In this document: positions 16,455 through 25,279 of the stretch, piece by piece
Layout: every line of letters begins with the position of its first letter
How positions within the stretch are numbered: the first letter of the stretch is position 1
Origin: JANQRX01 sp963663975
Lineage (GTDB): Bacteria; Pseudomonadota; Alphaproteobacteria; Rhizobiales; Kaistiaceae
Direction: 5' to 3'
DNA: 64,000 nucleotides
Assembly: GCA_963663975.2 (NCBI GenBank)
Contig: CAXXRA010000015.1
Location: forward strand, 496,001 to 560,000
Notes under the pieces: generated by a model
What the model was told of the DNA's origin: nothing
Database searches by the model: none
What the model saw: the letters and a program-made list of their open reading frames with translations, nothing else
Program-made: the position numbers and the translations under genes

Positions 16455-18461
16455 ATGGCCCACGCTGATGCGATTCCAGGTCTTCCGGTCAAATTGAAGC
16501 TGGGACGGGATGAATGGACGCAGCGGGCGGTCATGGCGGTCATCGCGCTCTATCTGATCGTCGCCCTGGCGCTTCCTCTCTACGCCATGCTGTCGAGGGC
16601 ATTTTCGACCTTCTCTTTCAACTTGGCCAATTACGAGGTGCAGGTGAGCGATGAAGCCGGCCATTTTGCCGGTGCCGTGCGGACGCTTGAGGAGATCAAC
16701 GCCGAACTCGACATCCTGGATGGGTCCGACCTGCGAACGAGTTCCGAAGGGCGGCTCGGCGTTGCGACCTTTTTCCCCGATTTCAGTTTCCGCAGTCCGC
16801 TCATGTACCGGCTGCGGGGCACGGACCCGGACGCCGTCTATCTCGTCGGCTCGGAACGGCACCAGGGCGTCGAGTGGCGGGAATTCGACAGCAATACCTT
16901 CCGCCGCGTTTTCATCCGTCCGGGATCCGAGCGCGGATTGGAAAATTTCCTCACATACTTCTCGACGCCGGCGCTGTTCAATTCCATCACCAATTCCATT
17001 GTCATTGCGCTTATCTCGACCGTGATCACGGTGTCACTGGCATTCTGGTTTGCTTATGCGCTCGCGCGCAGTTGCATGAAATACAAGGGATTTTTCAAGC
17101 TGGTCGCCATGGCGCCGATTCTGGTGCCATCGCTGCTGCCCGGCATTGCCCTGGTTTACCTGTTCGGCAATCAGGGCATGCTCAAGGCGCTTCTTTTCGG
17201 TCACACCATCTACGGCCCCATCGGCATCGTCATCGGGTCGGTGTTCTTCACCTTCCCTCACGCCATGATCATCATCTCGACCGCTCTGGCCATTTCCGAT
17301 GAGCGCCTCTACGAGGCCGCGACCGCTCTGCGCGCCAGTCCGTGGAAGACATTCTGGACCGTGACGATTCCCGGCGCGCGCTACGGGCTGATCTCGGCCG
17401 CCTTTGTCGTCTTCAACCTCGTCATCACCGATTTCGGTCTTCCCAAAGTGATCGGGGGGCAATTCAACGTCCTGGCGGTGGACATCTACAAACAGGTCAT
17501 CGGGCAGCAGAACTTCGAGATCGGTGCGGTTGTATCGGTCGTTCTCCTGTTCCCGGCGGTGATCGCGTTCACCATCGACCGGGCGGTCCAGAAGAAACAA
17601 GTGGCCCAGCTTTCGGCGCGTGCGGTTGTTTCCCGACCCAAACCAAAGCACCGCCTCGACAACGGCATGCTCGTCTACTGCGTGGTCATCTCAGTGTTTA
17701 TCCTCGGTATTATTGCCGTGTGCCAGTTTGCCGCGCTGATCAGACTCTGGCCTTACAATCTGACCCTGTCCCTGAAGAACTACAATTTCGAGCTGATGGA
17801 TGGCGGCGGCTGGTCCTCCTACCTCAATTCGATCAAGATGGCCTCGACGACCGCGGTCGTGGGGACCGTCCTGGTATTCGTCGGGGCTTATATGTCCGAA
17901 AAGACCAGGGGATTTCAGCGTGGTCGGGCGTTCTTCCATTTTCTCGCAATGATGCCGATGGCGATTCCCGGCATGGTGTTGGGGCTTGCCTACATCTTCT
18001 TCTTCAACGATCCAGCGAATCCGCTGAACTTCATCTATGGGACGATGGCCATCCTCGTCGTCTCGACCGTCACCCATTTCTACACGGTCTCGCATCTGAC
18101 CGCCGTCACCGCCCTCAAGCAGATGGATAGCGAGTTCGAATCCGTTTCGTCGTCATTGAAGCAACCATTCTACAGACTGTTCGCCCGCGTCTCGGTACCG
18201 GTCTGCATGCCGGCGATCCTGGATATCTCGATCTATTTGTTCGTCAACGCGATGACGACGGTTTCCGCCGTCGTTTTCATCTACGCCGCCAACACGGCCT
18301 TGGCGTCGGTCGCGGTGCTGAACATGGATGACGCCGGAGACATAGCCCCGGCCGCCGCCATGGGGATGATGATCTTCTACACCAATGTCGGCGCGCGAAC
18401 GCTGCACCATCTCCTGTCGAAACGCGTTCTGGCCAGATCGAGCGCTTGGCGCGCGGGCTAG
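16455..18461 (+). CDS. 2-Aminoethylphosphonate-type ABC transporter, fused permease
   Basis: A 668-residue membrane protein with two tandem MetI-type permease halves (EAA-like loops EAATALRASPWKTFWTVTIPG near residue 290 and SVSSSLKQPFYRLFARVSVP near 570). Family members are about 550 residues. The extra ~100 residues lie between the first and second membrane spans (roughly 55-155) as a charged, presumably periplasmic insert. The stop codon TAG (18459-18461) falls in the target duplication of the adjacent IS481 element, so the coding sequence is intact. Confidence 0.88.
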   Translation: MAHADAIPGLPVKLKLGRDEWTQRAVMAVIALYLIVALALPLYAMLSRAFSTFSFNLANYEVQVSDEAGHFAGAVRTLEEINAELDILDGSDLRTSSEGRLGVATFFPDFSFRSPLMYRLRGTDPDAVYLVGSERHQGVEWREFDSNTFRRVFIRPGSERGLENFLTYFSTPALFNSITNSIVIALISTVITVSLAFWFAYALARSCMKYKGFFKLVAMAPILVPSLLPGIALVYLFGNQGMLKALLFGHTIYGPIGIVIGSVFFTFPHAMIIISTALAISDERLYEAATALRASPWKTFWTVTIPGARYGLISAAFVVFNLVITDFGLPKVIGGQFNVLAVDIYKQVIGQQNFEIGAVVSVVLLFPAVIAFTIDRAVQKKQVAQLSARAVVSRPKPKHRLDNGMLVYCVVISVFILGIIAVCQFAALIRLWPYNLTLSLKNYNFELMDGGGWSSYLNSIKMASTTAVVGTVLVFVGAYMSEKTRGFQRGRAFFHFLAMMPMAIPGMVLGLAYIFFFNDPANPLNFIYGTMAILVVSTVTHFYTVSHLTAVTALKQMDSEFESVSSSLKQPFYRLFARVSVPVCMPAILDISIYLFVNAMTTVSAVVFIYAANTALASVAVLNMDDAGDIAPAAAMGMMIFYTNVGARTLHHLLSKRVLARSSAWRAG

Positions 18462-19426
18462 ATGTGAAGCTTCAACAGGTTGTCCCGGTTCAGGCCGAGT
18501 CGGCTGATTGGTGTTTGTCGATTGAGGCTGGCATGGGGTCGATGCCAGTTGTAGCGGTGCTGCCATTTCGGCAGATCTGCTTTTCGCTGGTCTGAGTTGT
18601 GGAATTCGGTTGCGTAGGCCCATTCTCGCAACATTGTCTGGATGAAGCGTTCGGCCTTGCCGTTGGTCTGAGGCGTGTAGGGTTTGGTGCGGATATGCTT
18701 GATGGTGAGCCTTCGGCAGGCATCGCGGAAGGCCTTGGATCTGTAGCATGATCCATTGTCGGTCATGACGCGGGTGATGGTAACGCCGAGGGTGGCAAAG
18801 TAGGTTACGGCGGCTTCGAGGAAGGCCACGGCGCTTTCCTTTTTCTCGTTCGGGAAGATGTCGGCAAAGCCGATGCGGGAATGGTCGTCGATGGCGACGT
18901 GGACATACTCCCAACCGGGCGCGGTGCCGTTATGGCGCTGGTTGCTCTGGCGCCTGCGATCGCCGGTGATGCGATGGCCGACACGATTGAAGCGACCGAG
19001 CTTCTTGATGTCCATATGGATGATTTCGCCTGGCGTTTCGCGCTCATAGCGCGGGCGTGGCTGGTTGGGCTCGAGGGCGGACAACAGGCTGAGGCCACGC
19101 CGCTTGAGAATACGGCTGACGGTCGCCCGGCTGAGGCCGAGTTCCTGGGCGATGTGGTCCTGCGTGCAACGAGCCCGGCGCAAGACCTCGACCGCTTCGC
19201 CGGTGGCCCAAGGCGTTTGGCTTGGCGAGGAATGGGGCCTGGAGGACCGGTCGGCAAGCCCGGCAATGCCCTCCGCGCGAAACCGGCCCAACCACTTGGC
19301 GACGGTCTTGGCCGTTGTCTTGAAACGGCGTGCGGCCTGAGCCTTCGTCATGGCCTCATCCATGACGGCGCGAACCATGGCCTCTCGACCTTTCGGCGTA
19401 AGATGGGCATTCTGGTGAACGTCCAT
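18458..19426 (-). CDS. IS481-family transposase
   Basis: A 322-residue DDE transposase. The N-terminal HTH region (KAQAARRFKTTAKTVAKWLGRF, then HIAQELGLSRATVSRIL) precedes an rve integrase core with MDIKKLGR, TDNGSCYRS and GKAERFIQT supplying the catalytic Asp, Asp and Glu. The start at 19426 (MDVHQNAHLTP) matches the family N-terminus and has GGAGG 7 bases upstream. The stop codon is provided by the target-site CTAG outside the element. Confidence 0.9.
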   Translation of the reverse strand: MDVHQNAHLTPKGREAMVRAVMDEAMTKAQAARRFKTTAKTVAKWLGRFRAEGIAGLADRSSRPHSSPSQTPWATGEAVEVLRRARCTQDHIAQELGLSRATVSRILKRRGLSLLSALEPNQPRPRYERETPGEIIHMDIKKLGRFNRVGHRITGDRRRQSNQRHNGTAPGWEYVHVAIDDHSRIGFADIFPNEKKESAVAFLEAAVTYFATLGVTITRVMTDNGSCYRSKAFRDACRRLTIKHIRTKPYTPQTNGKAERFIQTMLREWAYATEFHNSDQRKADLPKWQHRYNWHRPHASLNRQTPISRLGLNRDNLLKLHI

Positions 19427-19509
19427 TCGGTCCTCCGGAGAATCACTGACGTTGGCTGACATCAGCTTCTCTCGACAGGACCGAATGGACAACGTCCTGA
19501 AAATTCACA
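18463..19509. mobile_element. Complete IS481-family insertion sequence, 1047 bp
   Basis: The terminal inverted repeats begin TGTGAA and match at 18 of 23 positions (18463-18485 against 19487-19509). A 6-bp target duplication, GCTAGA, flanks the element at 18457-18462 and 19510-19515. It contains one transposase gene on the minus strand. The ends and duplication are intact, so the insertion is probably recent. Confidence 0.92.
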
Positions 19510-19521
19510 GCTAGAGCCCTT

Positions 19522-19730
19522 TCAACCAACTCGGAGCCGCGGCCACACCAGGACCACCGCATCGGCGTAATCAAGATCGTCGTGGTGACCCGGGCGGCAA
19601 ATCGTGGGCCGCCGGGTCGTAGTCCTCGAACCCAGCCTTGCGATAGGCGCCGATCGCCCGTCGGTTGCGCACCGAGGGCCGGATGATCGCCGCAGCGGTT
19701 GAGAAAATTTTCGCCCGGCGGCGGGCGCCA
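19522..19730 (-). pseudogene. GNAT acetyltransferase C-terminal fragment
   Basis: On the minus strand, PSVRNRRAIGAYRKAGFEDYDPA matches the final acetyl-CoA-binding motif of GNAT N-acetyltransferases (NxRAIxAYxKAGF). It then shifts frame to LDYADAVVLVW, a typical GNAT C-terminus. No N-terminal two-thirds exists, and the fragment lies between the IS481 element and the MFS gene. Confidence 0.55.
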
Positions 19731-19733
19731 TCC

Positions 19734-21065
19734 TCACTCCGGTGCCGTGGCGCGGGGATTGAGCCGCGGATGGGTTTCCTCGCCAAACCACCACAGCAGC
19801 CCGCCGGAGACAAACATCGAGATCGCGACAAACCAGAACGCCGCCTCCATCTGGCCCGAGAAGTGCGCGGCGATGCCAAGGCCAAGCCCGCCGATGCCAT
19901 AGCCGAGATCGCGCCAGAAGCGGTAGATGCCGATCGCCGACCCGCGCCAATTGGGCGGCGAGATGTCGGCGACCGCCGCCGACAGATTGGGGTAGAGCAG
20001 AGCCATGCCGAAACCGGCGATCGCGGCGGAAATGACCCACCACAGGACGCCGTCGCCCATGACGGTCATGGCAACGCCGGCGCCGCAGGTCCACATGCCG
20101 GCGACATTAGGCAAATGCCGGCCGATGCGATCGGACAACCGTCCGGTGAACAATTGCGAGCCGCCCCAGACGAAACCGTAGACGCCGACGATCCAGCCGA
20201 CATTGGGCAGGCTGACGCCGTGCTGGAAGAGGAAGACCGGATAGAACACCCAGACCAGGGCGTCGACGAATTTTTCCACCAGGCCGGCCTGGCTGATCGC
20301 GGTCAGGCGTCGATCCCGCCACGACATCAGCGCGAAAACCTCCCAGCTGGACGGATGCTCCGACACATTGACGGGATAGCGCGCCAGGACCGTCCCCGGC
20401 ACTTTCCTGGCGTGGTCGGCGGCCTCGGCCCGGGCCCAGGGCAGCGTATCCTTGACCCAAAACCGGGTGAGCAGGATGGCGACCCCCACCACCAGCAGGC
20501 CGAACAGGAGCAGCCCCAGCCGCGGGCCCAGCAACGTGGCGGCGTAACCGGTGATGACACCGGCGATCGCCACGCCGACATAGCCGGAGAACTCGTTGAG
20601 GCCGATGGTGAGGCCGCGCTGATCGGCCCGGGTGAGGTCCAGCTTCGAGGTTTGGGTCATCGACCAGGCCAGCCCCTGGTTGACGCCGAGGAGCACGGTG
20701 GCGGCGACGATCCAGTTCCAATCCCGGGCAAAATAGATGAGGAGTGGAATCGGCAGCGCGACGACCCAGCCGAGCATCAGCACATGTCTGCGGCCGATGC
20801 GCTCCGACAACCGCCCGGCGACAAAATTGAGCGCCCCCTTGACCACGCCGAAGGCGACGACAAAGGCCGTCAGCAGCAGGAAGGAGCCGGCCGGCACGCC
20901 AAACTCGGATTCGGCCAGCGCCGGCACGACCGTGCGCATCATCCCGATGGCAAAACCGACCAGCAGCACCTGCAGCAGCTGATGCAGGAACTGGTCGAGG
21001 TTTTCCTGGATACCGTGGGTCAGGTCGGCCGCGCCGTCACCGGAGAAATTCGCCTCACTCGTCAT
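19734..21065 (-). CDS. MFS transporter
   Basis: A 443-residue protein with about 12 membrane spans and conserved MFS loop motifs (GRLSERIGRRHVLMLG near residue 80 and GRLSDRIGRHLPNVAGM near 305). Its ATG overlaps the stop of the upstream MBL-fold gene as ATGA, so the two are translationally coupled and probably act together. The substrate is unknown. Pairing with an MBL hydrolase and an ArsR-rhodanese regulator suggests export or uptake of a sulfur compound (inference). Confidence 0.85.
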   Translation of the reverse strand: MTSEANFSGDGAADLTHGIQENLDQFLHQLLQVLLVGFAIGMMRTVVPALAESEFGVPAGSFLLLTAFVVAFGVVKGALNFVAGRLSERIGRRHVLMLGWVVALPIPLLIYFARDWNWIVAATVLLGVNQGLAWSMTQTSKLDLTRADQRGLTIGLNEFSGYVGVAIAGVITGYAATLLGPRLGLLLFGLLVVGVAILLTRFWVKDTLPWARAEAADHARKVPGTVLARYPVNVSEHPSSWEVFALMSWRDRRLTAISQAGLVEKFVDALVWVFYPVFLFQHGVSLPNVGWIVGVYGFVWGGSQLFTGRLSDRIGRHLPNVAGMWTCGAGVAMTVMGDGVLWWVISAAIAGFGMALLYPNLSAAVADISPPNWRGSAIGIYRFWRDLGYGIGGLGLGIAAHFSGQMEAAFWFVAISMFVSGGLLWWFGEETHPRLNPRATAPE

Positions 21066-21802
21066 TCGGCGGTTACGGCCAGGCCCGAGTTTTCAGCTCG
21101 GATACGGGCTGCGTCGGGCGGTGGCGGCGGCACATCGGCGAGCATGATGCGGACGAACTCGTCCTCGTCCTCGATACCGAAGGCTTTGTTGTTGTGTTTC
21201 TCGAAGCCGATCGTCGAGGTTGGCTTGCCGCTCAGACTGCGCCCGCAGACGGAGCCGGAATAGGCGCCCGGCAGAACCTCGAGATGGTCGGGCAGCGCTC
21301 GCAGATGCCGTACGCTGGCAAACAGCGCCCGCGCACCCGCCTCGGCACTGGTGGCAAGCTCGGTCCGGCCGAGATCGCCGACCATCAGCGTGTGGCCGGT
21401 CAAGATGAACCACGGCTCCGGCGAGCGGGTGCGGTCGGTGACCAGGAGCGAGATGTGCTCCGGCGTGTGGCCGGGTGTGTGCATGATCGTGACGGTGACG
21501 TTGCCCAGTTCCAGCACGTCGCCGTCGCGTACCGGCTTGAAGGCAAAGGCGGCCTCGGCCTCGGCGAACAGCACATACTCGCCATCGGCGGCCTCGGCCA
21601 GCGCGCGAGCCGGCGACAGGTGATCGGCATGAAGGTGGGTGTCGAAGACGTAGCGAATCCGCATGCCGGTCGCCTCCGCCGCCTCGAGATAGGGCGCGAT
21701 ATCGCCGACCGGATCGACCACCGCGGCGGCGGACCGGCCGCCGCAACCGAACAAATAGGAGGCGGCCACGGGATCGGCGTGCAGGAATTGGCGCAGGATC
21801 AT
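21062..21802 (-). CDS. MBL-fold metallo-hydrolase, persulfide-dioxygenase-like
   Basis: A 246-residue metallo-beta-lactamase-fold enzyme with the metal motif THLHADH (residues 55-61), HTPGHTPEHISL and the later TGHTLMVGDLGRTEL. The layout resembles ETHE1/Blh-type persulfide dioxygenases and hydroxyacylglutathione hydrolases. It is the first gene of a two-gene operon and diverges from an ArsR-rhodanese regulator, as Blh-type enzymes do with BigR. Sulfide/persulfide detoxification is therefore likely, though glyoxalase-II activity cannot be excluded. Confidence 0.85.
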   Translation of the reverse strand: MILRQFLHADPVAASYLFGCGGRSAAAVVDPVGDIAPYLEAAEATGMRIRYVFDTHLHADHLSPARALAEAADGEYVLFAEAEAAFAFKPVRDGDVLELGNVTVTIMHTPGHTPEHISLLVTDRTRSPEPWFILTGHTLMVGDLGRTELATSAEAGARALFASVRHLRALPDHLEVLPGAYSGSVCGRSLSGKPTSTIGFEKHNNKAFGIEDEDEFVRIMLADVPPPPPDAARIRAENSGLAVTAE

Positions 21803-21925
21803 GACACTTCCACCGCGTCAGCGTTCACCGGCTATCGTTGGCGGCCAGCCTGACAGGATCTTGACAGAGATGGTAATTTCAGTCATTCAATCATTCGGTT
21901 GAACGTTATATTCATATTGAGATCG

Positions 21926-22591
21926 ATGTCAAGCCAGAGCCCCAAGCAAGCACTCTTCGCCCAGTTCGCATTGGTCGCCAAAACACTCGGCCATGCCGAT
22001 CGGATTGAGATACTGCAGCATCTGGCTCAGGGCGAACGCGGCGTCGAGGCGCTCGCCCAGCGCGTCGGCCTGTCGATCGCCAATACCTCACAGCACCTGC
22101 AGCGGTTGCGGAGGGCCGGACTGGTTCGCTCGCGCAGGGACGGCAAGTTCGTGCTTTACCGGCTCGCCGACGACGCTGTTCTCGACCTGCTTTCCTCGCT
22201 TCAACATGTGGCGGAGCGAAATGTCGCCGAGGTCTACCGGATCGTGCGGGGTTATTTCGCCGACCGTGACGGCATGATGCCGGTGTCACGCGCCGAACTG
22301 CTCGAAAGCTTGCGTAAGGGGCTCGTCACCGTTCTGGACGTGCGCCCCGCCGACGAGTTCGCGATGGGCCATGTGCCGGGGGCGATCAACATCCCCCTGG
22401 GCGATCTGGAGGCGCGGCTTGCCGAACTCGATCCGGGGCAGGAGATCGTTGCTTACTGCCGGGGAGCCTACTGCGTGTTTTCGTTCGAGGCGGTCGCGGC
22501 CTTGCGTGCGCGTGGCTTCGCGGCGCGTCGGCTGGAGGAAGGTCTGCCGGAATGGAAGGCCGCCGGCTTGCCGGTCCTGGGCGGAGCGTAG
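21926..22591 (+). CDS. ArsR-family regulator fused to a rhodanese domain
   Basis: 221 residues. Residues 10-95 form an ArsR winged helix (LAQRVGLSIANTSQHLQRLRRAGLVRSRRDGKFVLYRL). Residues 120-220 form a rhodanese domain (VLDVRPADEFAMGHVPGAINIPLGDLE) with the active-site loop YCRGAYCVFS, whose Cys would carry the persulfide. The fusion suggests direct sensing of persulfide sulfur. It diverges from the MBL/MFS operon with a 123-bp gap containing AT-rich dyads. ATG 21926 is preferred over 21899 because the family begins here. Confidence 0.9.
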   Translation: MSSQSPKQALFAQFALVAKTLGHADRIEILQHLAQGERGVEALAQRVGLSIANTSQHLQRLRRAGLVRSRRDGKFVLYRLADDAVLDLLSSLQHVAERNVAEVYRIVRGYFADRDGMMPVSRAELLESLRKGLVTVLDVRPADEFAMGHVPGAINIPLGDLEARLAELDPGQEIVAYCRGAYCVFSFEAVAALRARGFAARRLEEGLPEWKAAGLPVLGGA

Positions 22592-22653
22592 GGCGGTTGT
22601 TGAGCGGCAGCCGGGTGGAGCGGAGCCAGGCACGGATTTGTGTGGCGCAAGGA

Positions 22654-23484
22654 TCAGCTTGCGATCGCCGGGCTGGTTGCGTGCAGCTCCATGTAGCCGT
22701 GCCGCAGGGCGGCGGCCTCAACGTCGATGATCGCGGCGTAGTCGGTCAGCGGCAACACCTCGACGCCATCGAGCAGCATCGCCGTTCTGGCGGCCTCGCT
22801 GGCCTCGTCGGACAACGCATCTCTCAGCGCGCGGAACAATTTGGCCGCCAGTTCGCGATCGGTGCCGGCCGCGGTGACGAACGGCGGGGCGGGCACCACG
22901 CCGTTTCGGCCAAGCTCCTTGATTCCGCTCAGAGCATCCGGCCGGTGGCGCGCGAGCAGGGCATGGACGACGCAATCCATCGCCATGACGTCGGCTTCAC
23001 CGGCCTGCAGGAGAGCCAGACTATCGACATGGCCACCGCTGACCCTGACCTTTGAGAAAAACCGCCCGTCTCGACTCAGAGGTCCGACCAGCGCGCGCAG
23101 CGCGTTGGTGCCGGAGTGGGAATTGAAACTGTTGACGACGCACACGCGACCGCGAAGCTCTTCCAGACTGCCCGCCCGACAATCATCGCGAACCAGGACG
23201 AAGCTCCGGTAATTGGTGCCGTCGCAGCCGGGCGCGGCGTAGCGCGGGGTGGCGATCATTTCGACGCTGCCGGCGAACCCGTAGACCACATCGTAGCCGC
23301 AGCACTGGCCGATCAGCAGGTCGGGATCGGTCAATATTGCGGGAATCGGCGGCTCATGAGTGAGACGTTCCGGCACGCCACCCACCCCATGTGCGCGGAA
23401 ATGCCGGGCCACGACCTGCCACAGCTCATCCTGGGCCGTCCGCAGCTCGGGCAGCGCGTACCATGGCAGGCAGGCAAGGTTCAT
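22654..23484 (-). CDS. PhnD-like phosphate/phosphonate-type binding protein, no signal peptide
   Basis: 276 residues with the periplasmic-binding fold of the PhnD/SsuA group: LPWYALPELRTAQDELWQ, DLLIGQCCGYDV, GRVCVVNSFNSHSGTNALRALV, SGGHVDSLALLQAGEADVMAMDCV. There is no signal peptide, so it may act in the cytosol or rely on another signal. The start at 23484 overlaps the stop of the upstream cyclase remnant (ATGA), implying coupled translation. No ABC partner lies adjacent. The ligand is unknown. Confidence 0.8.
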   Translation of the reverse strand: MNLACLPWYALPELRTAQDELWQVVARHFRAHGVGGVPERLTHEPPIPAILTDPDLLIGQCCGYDVVYGFAGSVEMIATPRYAAPGCDGTNYRSFVLVRDDCRAGSLEELRGRVCVVNSFNSHSGTNALRALVGPLSRDGRFFSKVRVSGGHVDSLALLQAGEADVMAMDCVVHALLARHRPDALSGIKELGRNGVVPAPPFVTAAGTDRELAAKLFRALRDALSDEASEAARTAMLLDGVEVLPLTDYAAIIDVEAAALRHGYMELHATSPAIAS

Positions 23485-24170
23485 TGGCGTGGTTCCGCCC
23501 GGCCCGCGCTCGCGGTCAAATTTCTCCGGACCTGCGTTGCTTTCACGTCTCTCTCCTTGCGCCGACCTACCACGTGCCACGCCTCCAGCTCGCCTGCGCC
23601 CTTGACCCGAACCATGCCCATCGACTGGCAATCGAACTCGTCCCCGACCAGTTCATAGGTCTTTCGCGTGATCTGAACGGCTCCGGCTTTGCCATGCGAT
23701 TCCATGCGGCTGGCGACGTTGACCGCCTCACCCCAAAGATCATAGATGAACTTCTTGTGGCCGATAACGCCGGCCACCACCGGACCGGAATTGATTCCGA
23801 TCCGGAACGAAAGCTGCTTGCCGCCGAATTTGCGGTGGATCACGGCCTGCTGCATGTCGAGGGCCAACTCGACCAGCGCCGTGGCATGATCGGCGCGCGT
23901 CCGCGGTACGCCGGCGGCGGCCATGTAACAGTCGCCAATCGTCTTGATCTTTTCCAAACCGTACTTTTCGACCAAATCGTCGAAGCACTGGAAGACCTCG
24001 TTCAGAAGGTCGACGAGCTGCAGCGGCGTCATGGTTGCCGGTCGAGCAGCAGCGCCGAAAGCGGAGATAGCGCCGACCAGATGATCACCGCGCTCGAATC
24101 CTTGAAGCCGCCGAGGCTCATCATCAGCAACCAGGGCTGACTGCGGGAAAGCCGTATTTTTTGGGGTCAT
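23481..24170 (-). pseudogene. Adenylate/guanylate cyclase, internally deleted
   Basis: The C-terminal part (LQLVDLLNEVFQCFDDLVEKYGLEKIKTIGD, the NVASRMESHG segment, and ITRKTYELVGDEF) is a class III cyclase catalytic domain. Its beginning, with the first metal-binding Asp (normally DIVGFT), is missing. Upstream, another frame encodes GGFKDSSAVIIWSALSPLSALL, typical of the membrane region of such cyclases. A deletion has joined the membrane part to the middle of the catalytic domain and shifted frame. Enzyme activity is unlikely. The stop still overlaps the downstream PhnD-like gene. Confidence 0.75.
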
Positions 24171-24551
24171 CGTGTTGAGGCGGGCCGATGGCCGTATCCG
24201 ATTCCGTGGAGATCGCGTCGCTGGGCACGGGGGCGTCCGGCCGCAGCACACGGAGGCAGCCGTCGAAACAAACTGCTACCGCGATCGCGATCGCGATCGG
24301 GCGACGAGCATGTCTCCAGGGTTACGGCCTCGGCTCCCCTTCGCAATGGCGGCTTTCACACGTTGCCTTGGCTCGATCCGTTGCTTGTCGCCGACCTTGA
24401 CGCCGGCCATCCCAGGCCCGGCATCGCCCTCCGTTAAGGGGCGAATGAACCCACAAACTTCCCGTCTGGCTGGGCGGCGAGGATTTGTTCCCTGGCGAGC
24501 GGCAAGGGCCTTCAAATATCCCTGACAAGGGTCTATATCAGGGCCGCAAGC
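24171..24551. other. Intergenic, no gene recognised
   Basis: Three head-to-tail copies of GCGATC near 24284-24300 make a short tandem repeat. Otherwise I see no coding sequence before the terminator and tRNA. Confidence 0.4.
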
Positions 24552-24573
24552 GGGGCCGACGGTCCCCTTTTTT
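24552..24573 (+). terminator. Terminator just before the tRNA gene
   Basis: GGGGCC-GAC-GGTCCCC followed by six T residues. It ends two bases before the tRNA and would insulate it from upstream transcription, or could be processed as its leader. Confidence 0.5.
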
Positions 24574-24575
24574 GG

Positions 24576-24655
<80 letters not shown>

Positions 24656-24661
24656 AATGCC

Positions 24662-24684
24662 GCCCACCCGGGTGGCTTTTTTTT
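24662..24684 (+). terminator. tRNA terminator
   Basis: A short GC-rich stem (CCAC-CCGG-GTGG with flanking G/C) followed by eight T residues, about 10 bp after the CCA end. Confidence 0.65.
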
Positions 24685-24762
24685 GGCCAGTGGGTCGTGG
24701 AGTTGGACCTACTCAGGGGCCCGCGGCGTGTTGGTGCAGACAACCGCCTGCCGGACATCGAC

Positions 24763-24784
24763 TCAAATCCTACCCCGGCAACCA
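24763..24784 (+). repeat. Partial third copy of the tRNA 3' end
   Basis: The sequence from TCAAATCC to GCAACCA matches the T-loop-to-CCA part of the tRNA at 21 of 22 positions. It lies 111 bp inside the island. It suggests an earlier or tandem integration at the same site. Confidence 0.65.
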
Positions 24785-24881
24785 TTTCTCACACGGTCCA
24801 GTCTGGAGACATAGTTAACAGTTTGTACCTAAGACTAGGTGACAACCTCGTGCCGAACGGGTTGTCGATTGGTTGCAAGGT

Positions 24882-24966
24882 CCCCCGTCTTGCGCGAGAT
24901 TCCGAAGGCACGGCACGCATCGCTCACAGACTCGCCTTCAAGAAGCCGGGCGACAAAACGGGGCCG
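24882..24966 (-). pseudogene. IS481-type transposase N-terminal fragment
   Basis: The minus strand encodes RPRFVARLLEGESVSDACRA followed by FGISRKTG, the HTH of a large transposase group otherwise absent here. Both sides are unrelated sequence. Confidence 0.6.
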
Positions 24967-25279
24967 TCGCACCCGGCGGCGGTCTTCACGTCGTGATCGA
25001 AGACTTTTGTGCCTACGGCGGCGAGACGAACGTGTAGCACTCACCCGCGCTGCACTGGCCAGGAAATGACTGCCGTAAGTCGCACGCGCTACGCCTAAGC
25101 AAGTGGTTGCTTCCACATCGTCCAGCCTCCATCGCCGTGTTGCCATTTCGTGCAAGATCACTGCAGACCCCCGGTTGCCCGCAGAGTCGTGGCTATCATG
25201 AACCACCGGAGGGTTGACTGAAGGCGGGTTGTAGTGCTGCGATTGAGCCCGCATAAGTCTATACGAAAGGGTGGCCACC

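Noticed and set aside
19665..21263. A 532-codon open frame on the plus strand
   Set aside because: Antisense to the MFS and MBL genes, with no homology and shadow-like composition.
24284..24300. GCGATC tandem repeat as a possible CRISPR or VNTR
   Set aside because: Only three 6-bp units without spacers. No CRISPR array or cas gene was seen anywhere in the window.
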